This document shows positions 59,434-64,000 of a stretch of DNA of 64,000 nucleotides, piece after piece. The stretch lies in NCBI RefSeq assembly GCF_023016525.1, contig NZ_JALKCG010000005.1, positions 186,001-250,000 of the forward strand, written 5' to 3'. The translations under genes and the position numbers were made by a program. Position 1 is the stretch's first letter, and each line of letters starts with the position of its first letter. This stretch comes from Ancylobacter koreensis (GTDB lineage Bacteria; Pseudomonadota; Alphaproteobacteria; Rhizobiales; Xanthobacteraceae). The notes under the pieces are model-generated. The model did no database searches. It saw nothing but the letters and a program-made list of their open reading frames with translations, and was not told the DNA's origin.

Positions 59434-61374
59434 ATGACAGCCGCGACGCGGGAGACGGAATTCGGCCGGCACGCGGCCCCGCCCGGCAAAGCTTCCGCCA
59501 TCCCCCTCGAAGCGGCGGGCGTCGCCGACCTTCTGAGCGCGGCCGACATCCTCTACGCCCAGCGCCAGGCGCGCCGTGTCGGCGTCGGCATGGACGAGAC
59601 GCTGATCGCCAAAGGCATCGTCTCGACTGACGAGATCGCGCAGGGCGCGGCACAGACGCTCGGCATTCCCTTCGAGCCGCTCGACGATGGCTCCGCCGTC
59701 ACGCTGTCGCGCCCGCGCTTCGAGGACATAGCGGCGCTGCTGCGCACGGGCCTGATGCGCCGCTTCGACGGCGGGCTCGTCACCACCGCGCGCGGTCCGC
59801 AGCTGCGCCAGCTCGCTGCCGTCCTCGCGCAGCGCCCGCAGCTGCGCCGGCAGGTCAGCCTGACCACGCCCGAGCGGCTCGGCGCCTTCGTGCGCCGGCG
59901 CTTCGGCCAGCAGATCGGCTGGCACGCCGCGAGCGCGCTGCGCCAGAGCCAGCCGCAGCTCTCCGCCGCGACGCTGGGATGGTCCCGCTACGCCTTCGCC
60001 GGCGGGGCGCTGGGCCTCGCGCTCCTGCTCATGCTGCTCAACGCGACGACGGTGGGCGGCACGCTCGTCATGGTGGCGCTGCTGGCAACGCTGCTGCTCG
60101 GCGGCGCCGCGCTCAAGCTCACCGCCTGCACCGTGCCCGCCCCCGCCGCGCCCGCGCCGCTGCGGCGGGACGACGAATTGCCCTATTACAGCCTGATCGT
60201 GCCGCTCTACCGCGAGGCGGCGGTGGTGCCGCAGCTCATCGGCGCGCTCGACGCCATCGACTATCCCCGCGAGAAGCTGCAGGTGCTGCTCGTGGTGGAG
60301 CCGGACGACGGCCCCACCGCCGCCGCGCTGGCACGCCATGCGAATCGCCCCGGCTATGAGGTGATCGTCTCGCCGGCCATCGGCCCGCGCACCAAGCCGA
60401 AGGCGATGAATGCCGCCCTGCCCTTCGCGCGCGGCGCCATTATTGGCATTTACGACGCCGAGGACGTGCCGGACCCGCTCCAGCTCCGCAAGGCCTGCGC
60501 GGTCTTCCTCGGCGCACGCGGCGCGCGGGTCGGCTGCGTGCAGGCGTGCCTGGCCATAGACAATCTGGCCGACAGCTGGATCACCCGGCAGTTCGCCGCC
60601 GAATATGCCGCCCATTTCGACGTCATGCTGCCCATGCTCGGCGCCTACCGGCTGCCGCTGCCGCTCGGCGGCACCTCCAACCATTTCCGGCGCGAGGCGA
60701 TCGAGGGCGTCGGCGCGTGGGATCCCTACAACGTCACCGAGGATGCGGAGATCGGAGTGCGGCTCGCCGGGGCGGGCTGGCGCACCGCCGTCATCGCCTC
60801 GGCGACCGACGAGGAAGCGCCGCGCCGGATGGGCAGCTGGATGCGCCAGCGCACGCGCTGGTACAAGGGCTGGATGCAGACCCTGCTGGTGCACGCCCGC
60901 CGGCCCGCCCGCCTTGCCAGCGGCGCCGGCTGGATGGGGACCCTGGCTCTGCTGTTCATGCTCGGCAGCGGCGTGGCGGCGGCGCTGCTGCACCCCTTCC
61001 TCGTCCTGCAGCTGCTGCTCGACCTGTGGCTGGAGGAGCCCGCCGACGCCTCCGCCGCCCTTGCCGCGCTCGATGGACTGAGCCTGAGTGTGCTGCTGAT
61101 CGGCTATGGCAGCGCCGTCCTGTCGACGGCCATCGGCATGGCCCGGCGGCAGGTGCCGGGCCTCGGGCGCGTGCTGCTGCTCATGCCCGTCTACTGGCTG
61201 ATGATGTCGGCGGCGGCGTGGCGGGCGGTGTTCCACCTCGTCGTGGCGCCGCACCGCTGGGAAAAGACCGACCACGGGCTGGCGCGCACCTCGCGTCGCC
61301 GGGCCCTGCTGCTGCGCGCCGCGCCTAGAGGTAGCGGCGCAGCTCGGCGGCGGCCTCGGCCGGCGGGCGCTTGA
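59434..61374 (+). CDS. Family 2 glycosyltransferase with an MshEN-like N-terminal domain
   Basis: A 646-residue membrane enzyme. Residues ~30-90 resemble the MshEN/GspE N-terminal domain (DETLIAKGIVSTDEIAQGAAQTLGIPF), which can bind cyclic di-GMP in some proteins. Two helices near 190-230 precede the GT2 domain: YSLIVPLYREAAVVPQLI, the DxD-like IYDAEDVPD, TSNHFRREAIE and QRTRWYKGWMQTLL (the QxxRW motif). Three or four more helices follow. It probably makes an exopolysaccharide or glycolipid. The last 50 bp overlap the convergent SCO gene. Confidence 0.85.
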   Translation: MTAATRETEFGRHAAPPGKASAIPLEAAGVADLLSAADILYAQRQARRVGVGMDETLIAKGIVSTDEIAQGAAQTLGIPFEPLDDGSAVTLSRPRFEDIAALLRTGLMRRFDGGLVTTARGPQLRQLAAVLAQRPQLRRQVSLTTPERLGAFVRRRFGQQIGWHAASALRQSQPQLSAATLGWSRYAFAGGALGLALLLMLLNATTVGGTLVMVALLATLLLGGAALKLTACTVPAPAAPAPLRRDDELPYYSLIVPLYREAAVVPQLIGALDAIDYPREKLQVLLVVEPDDGPTAAALARHANRPGYEVIVSPAIGPRTKPKAMNAALPFARGAIIGIYDAEDVPDPLQLRKACAVFLGARGARVGCVQACLAIDNLADSWITRQFAAEYAAHFDVMLPMLGAYRLPLPLGGTSNHFRREAIEGVGAWDPYNVTEDAEIGVRLAGAGWRTAVIASATDEEAPRRMGSWMRQRTRWYKGWMQTLLVHARRPARLASGAGWMGTLALLFMLGSGVAAALLHPFLVLQLLLDLWLEEPADASAALAALDGLSLSVLLIGYGSAVLSTAIGMARRQVPGLGRVLLLMPVYWLMMSAAAWRAVFHLVVAPHRWEKTDHGLARTSRRRALLLRAAPRGSGAARRRPRPAGA

Positions 61375-61915
61375 GATTGAACGGCGCGATGAAGCTGCCG
61401 TCCTTGCCCATCAGGTAGATGATGGCAGTGTGGTCCATCGTGTAGTCGCCGTCCTGCGTCGGCACCTTCTTGGCGTAGACGCGGTAGGCCTTGATCATGG
61501 CGGCGACCTGCTCGGGCGTGCCGGTCAGACCCTGTATGCTGGGGTGGAAGCTGCCGAGATAGGCCTTCATCACCTCGGCGGTGTCGCGCTCGGGATCGAC
61601 CGTCACGAACAGGCCGTTGACCTTGCGCGCATCCGGTCCCAGCGCCTCGAACACCTGCGACATCTCGAACAGGGCGGTCGGGCAGATGTCCGGGCAATGG
61701 GTGAAGCCGAAGAAGACCAGCGTCGGCTCGCCGGCGAAGCTGTCCTGCGTCACCGTCTGACCGTCCTGGTCGACGAGTTCGAACGGCCCGCCTATGGCGA
61801 CCTGCGAGGCGACCGGGGCCGGGCTTCCCGGCAGCAGGGCGAGCGCGCTGGCGACGATGATGACGGCCCCGACGGTGAAGGCGGCGAGCAGCAGCAGGAT
61901 GCGACGGCTGGACAT
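61325..61915 (-). CDS. SCO1/SenC-family copper chaperone
   Basis: A 196-residue thioredoxin-fold protein anchored by one N-terminal helix (LLLLAAFTVGAVIIVASALALL). The Cu-binding CxxxC is in FGFTHCPDICPTAL and the His in MDHTAIIYLM. It delivers copper to CuA of cytochrome c oxidase subunit II. The aa3 genes are 21 kb away. The start at 61915 (MSSRRILL) is preferred over longer ones. Confidence 0.95.
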   Translation of the reverse strand: MSSRRILLLLAAFTVGAVIIVASALALLPGSPAPVASQVAIGGPFELVDQDGQTVTQDSFAGEPTLVFFGFTHCPDICPTALFEMSQVFEALGPDARKVNGLFVTVDPERDTAEVMKAYLGSFHPSIQGLTGTPEQVAAMIKAYRVYAKKVPTQDGDYTMDHTAIIYLMGKDGSFIAPFNLKRPPAEAAAELRRYL

Positions 61916-61994
61916 GGATGACGGGCTCGATCTGGTGGGCGGCGCGGCGCCGGCGCGGCCTTGGACGAACATCATTGGGGCGGACATCGCCGGC

Positions 61995-62150
61995 TCAGAA
62001 GCAATAGGCAATTCCGGCCGCCAGAGTGTCGAAGAAAACGGCGGCGCCGTGGCGGGCCCACAGGCCTATCGCCGCAGCCACCAGAAGGACGATGGCGCCC
62101 GCGGCTATCCAGAGCGTCCGCACGCCACGGCCCGCGTATTGAGATACCAT
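61995..62150 (-). CDS. Small single-helix membrane protein
   Basis: A 51-residue protein: MVSQYAGRGVRTLWIAAGAIVLLVAAAIGLWARHG with one helix, then FFDTLAAGIAYCF. A strong AAGGAGG ribosome site lies 5 nt before the ATG, which is why I call it a gene. It sits 79 bp upstream of the SCO1 gene on the same strand and could be co-transcribed. Function unknown. Confidence 0.65.
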   Translation of the reverse strand: MVSQYAGRGVRTLWIAAGAIVLLVAAAIGLWARHGAAVFFDTLAAGIAYCF

Positions 62151-62380
62151 AAACGCCTCCTTGCGCCGCCTTGCCTGCGGCCGGCGAACCGCCGCACAGT
62201 ATATGGCACGCCACCCAATTGGGGTTGTCACATTCAGCTGTTCCCCGGGTTGCGTGTACCACGAATTAGTATTCTATTAGTGCGCGGGCCCAATCTACTG
62301 AGGGCTCTGGGGGCATTACGCATTCGGGGTGCGGCTGGCATGTCCGGGATGCTACGGCCGGATGGACGGACCATTCGGAA

Positions 62381-64000
62381 ATGATGGACGCTGAGCAATC
62401 GAAACCGTCCGCCGTGGATTCTTCATCGGCGGATTCGTCGGCAGTGTTTGCCGGGGACCGGAAGCTCGCCGGGCTCCTCGACGACATGCGCGACGGGCTT
62501 GCCGTCTTCGACGCGCAGGACCGACTGGTGTTCCACAACCGGCGCTTCGTCGAACTGTTTCCCTTCCTCGAACCGCTGGGCGACCTGCAGGGCCTGACGT
62601 TCTACGCTCTCGCCTCCGTTCCCAGCGGCGAATGGCGCTGGGTCGACGACCCGGACAAATACATCAAGGAACGGTTGCGCCTGCATGCGCTGGCCGACGG
62701 CGTTCCGCTGCTGATCCCGCTGGAGGACGGCGGCTGGGTGCAGGCGTGCGAGTGCCGCACGTCCGACAACTGGATCGTTTCCACCTGGACGGACGTCTCC
62801 CGGCTCAGGGAGGCCGAGGCGCGCCTTCAGGGGGCCATCGACGGGCTGGGGGCGGGACTGATCCTGCTCGACGACCAGGGGCGCATCACCCGGACCAATA
62901 GCGGCATGCGGCAGATATTCGCCCCGTCCGGCGCTGCGCTTGAACCTGGCCGGCCGTTCGCCGGCATTCTGGAGGACGCGAGGTCCCGCGGCTTCTTCGC
63001 CGACGAGGCGGGTGTCCCGCTCGCCGAGCTTGGCGCGGCACCCGCCGCCGACGACGCGCCGGTCGAGATTCCCCTGCGGGACGGGAGCTGGGTGCTCGCC
63101 AGCCATCGGCCGCTCGGTGATGGCGGCGCGGTCGGCCTCTGGACCGACCTCACCCCCCAGAAGAAGCGCGAGGCCGAGCTCGTCGCCATGCGCGAGCAGC
63201 TGCGCCTCCACACCGAGGCGCTGGCCGACTTTGCCCGCCTGGTCGCGCAGCAGGCCCGCAACGACATGCTGACCACGCTGCCGAACCGCTTCGCGCTGGA
63301 GGAGCGGCTCGACAATCTGCTGCGCGACGGCGAGACCACGCAGCTGTGGGTCGGGGTGATCGACATCGATCATTTCAGCGGCATCAACGATGCGCTGGGC
63401 CACGCCGCCGCCGACGAGCTGCTGCGCGAGACCGGGCGCTTCCTGCGGGGGCTGCTGCGGGCCGACGACACGCTGGCGCGGGTGGGCGCCGACGAATTCG
63501 CGGTCGTACTGCCCGGCCTCGACGAAAGCGAGGTCACGAGCATCGCCAACCGCCTCAACAGCGCGGTTCAGGCGCATGTGTTCGCGATCGGCGGCGCGCG
63601 CCTCTCTGTCACCGTCAGCATCGGCCTGACCCGCGCGCAGGAGAATCTGCGCACGCCTTCCACCCTTCTCGCCGCCGCCGATACCGCGTGCCGGGTGGCC
63701 AAGGAAAGCGGCCGCGACCGCGTGCAGCTCTACGATCTCGGCGATCCCAAGATGTGCACCTCGCGCCAGCGCGTGAGCTGGGCCGAGCGCATCCGGCTCG
63801 GGCTGGAGCTCGACCGTTTCCGCCTGCACCTGCAGGCGATCGTCGACCGGGAGGGCAAGGTCTGCGGCTATGAGGCCCTCATCCGCCTCAAGGATTCCGA
63901 CGGCCAGTGCCACAGCCCCGGCCAGTTCCTGCCGGCGGCCAGGCGCCTCGGCCTGATGTGCCGGATCGACAGCTGGGTCTGCCACCAGTGCGTGGCATTC
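62381..64000 (+). CDS. PAS-GGDEF-EAL cyclic di-GMP enzyme, N-terminal part
   Basis: Cut by the right window edge; 540 residues are visible. Two PAS-like domains come first (LLDDMRDGLAVFDAQDRLVF near 33-52, and AIDGLGAGLILLDDQGRI near 149-166), then GGDEF with DIDHFSGINDALGHAAADELL and the signature region GADEF at 369-373 (GGDEF with Ala at position 2). An RxxD I-site (R360-D363) lies 5 residues before it. The EAL domain starts near 495 with YEALIRLKD. The active direction cannot be told from the visible part. A Met at 62384 is an alternative start. Confidence 0.92.
   Translation, partial: MMDAEQSKPSAVDSSSADSSAVFAGDRKLAGLLDDMRDGLAVFDAQDRLVFHNRRFVELFPFLEPLGDLQGLTFYALASVPSGEWRWVDDPDKYIKERLRLHALADGVPLLIPLEDGGWVQACECRTSDNWIVSTWTDVSRLREAEARLQGAIDGLGAGLILLDDQGRITRTNSGMRQIFAPSGAALEPGRPFAGILEDARSRGFFADEAGVPLAELGAAPAADDAPVEIPLRDGSWVLASHRPLGDGGAVGLWTDLTPQKKREAELVAMREQLRLHTEALADFARLVAQQARNDMLTTLPNRFALEERLDNLLRDGETTQLWVGVIDIDHFSGINDALGHAAADELLRETGRFLRGLLRADDTLARVGADEFAVVLPGLDESEVTSIANRLNSAVQAHVFAIGGARLSVTVSIGLTRAQENLRTPSTLLAAADTACRVAKESGRDRVQLYDLGDPKMCTSRQRVSWAERIRLGLELDRFRLHLQAIVDREGKVCGYEALIRLKDSDGQCHSPGQFLPAARRLGLMCRIDSWVCHQCVAF

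Overview
The window is GC-rich chromosomal DNA from an alphaproteobacterium, most likely order Hyphomicrobiales (Rhizobiales) and possibly a Xanthobacteraceae relative; the placement is inference from gene content. Supporting signs are the ctaC-ctaD-ctaB-coxF-ctaG-ctaE-DUF983-surf1 ... thrC-M16 peptidase block, Irr-type iron control elements, a PdhS-like cytosolic histidine kinase, a class I lysyl-tRNA synthetase, phasins and Rhizobiales-style palindromic intergenic repeats. No rRNA, tRNA, CRISPR array, transposase or prophage gene was seen. The content is mostly core genome.

Layout. 1-6.0 kb: end of a ClC chloride channel gene, a BacA/YddA-like ABC exporter, a phnCDE phosphonate/phosphate-ester uptake operon and a small membrane protein. 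6.0-9.7 kb: a minus-strand operon of ETF-ubiquinone oxidoreductase, a secreted pepsin-like aspartic protease and an alpha/beta hydrolase. 9.8-13.9 kb: family 4/5 uracil-DNA glycosylase, cytochrome bd-type oxidase (cydAB) and rnhB. 14-17.7 kb: groESL under a CIRCE element, then two phasin genes separated by a 35-bp perfect palindrome. 18-25.3 kb: PdhS-like kinase, YqaA-like membrane protein, AsmA-like protein and acetoacetyl-CoA synthetase, which fits with the phasins in a polyhydroxybutyrate/ketone-body economy. 25.3-25.7 kb is a repeat cluster. 25.7-29.7 kb is an iron module: ferric-iron ABC permease and binding protein, bacterioferritin and bacterioferritin-associated ferredoxin, with an ICE-like dyad before each of the three transcription units.

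29.8-40 kb (minus strand) holds a GNAT acetyltransferase, M16 peptidase, thrC and the aa3 cytochrome oxidase structural and assembly genes, headed by a perfect FNR/FixK-type dyad. 40.2-43.6 kb (plus strand) holds an IalB-like protein, HAD hydrolase, mutM, enoyl-CoA hydratase and rpsT. A 1.1-kb gene-free, structured spacer precedes dnaA, followed by dnaN-recF-(VOC protein)-(LysE family)-gyrB at 44.7-52.4 kb. 52.7-64 kb holds a DUF6152/DUF6644-like pair, an orphan ThDP-dependent acetolactate-synthase-like enzyme, a cupin, a membrane protein, class I lysS, a solute-binding protein, a glycosyltransferase with an MshEN-like N-terminus, a SCO1-type copper chaperone, a 51-aa membrane protein and the start of a PAS-GGDEF-EAL protein cut by the window edge.

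The strongest regulatory signals are three iron-control dyads, one CIRCE, one FNR/FixK box and the inter-phasin palindrome. No clearly novel multi-gene system was found. The best candidates for undescribed biology are the His-rich Bfd variant, the bacterial bilobal pepsin homologue beside ETF-QO, the MshEN-GT2 fusion and the structured dnaA leader.
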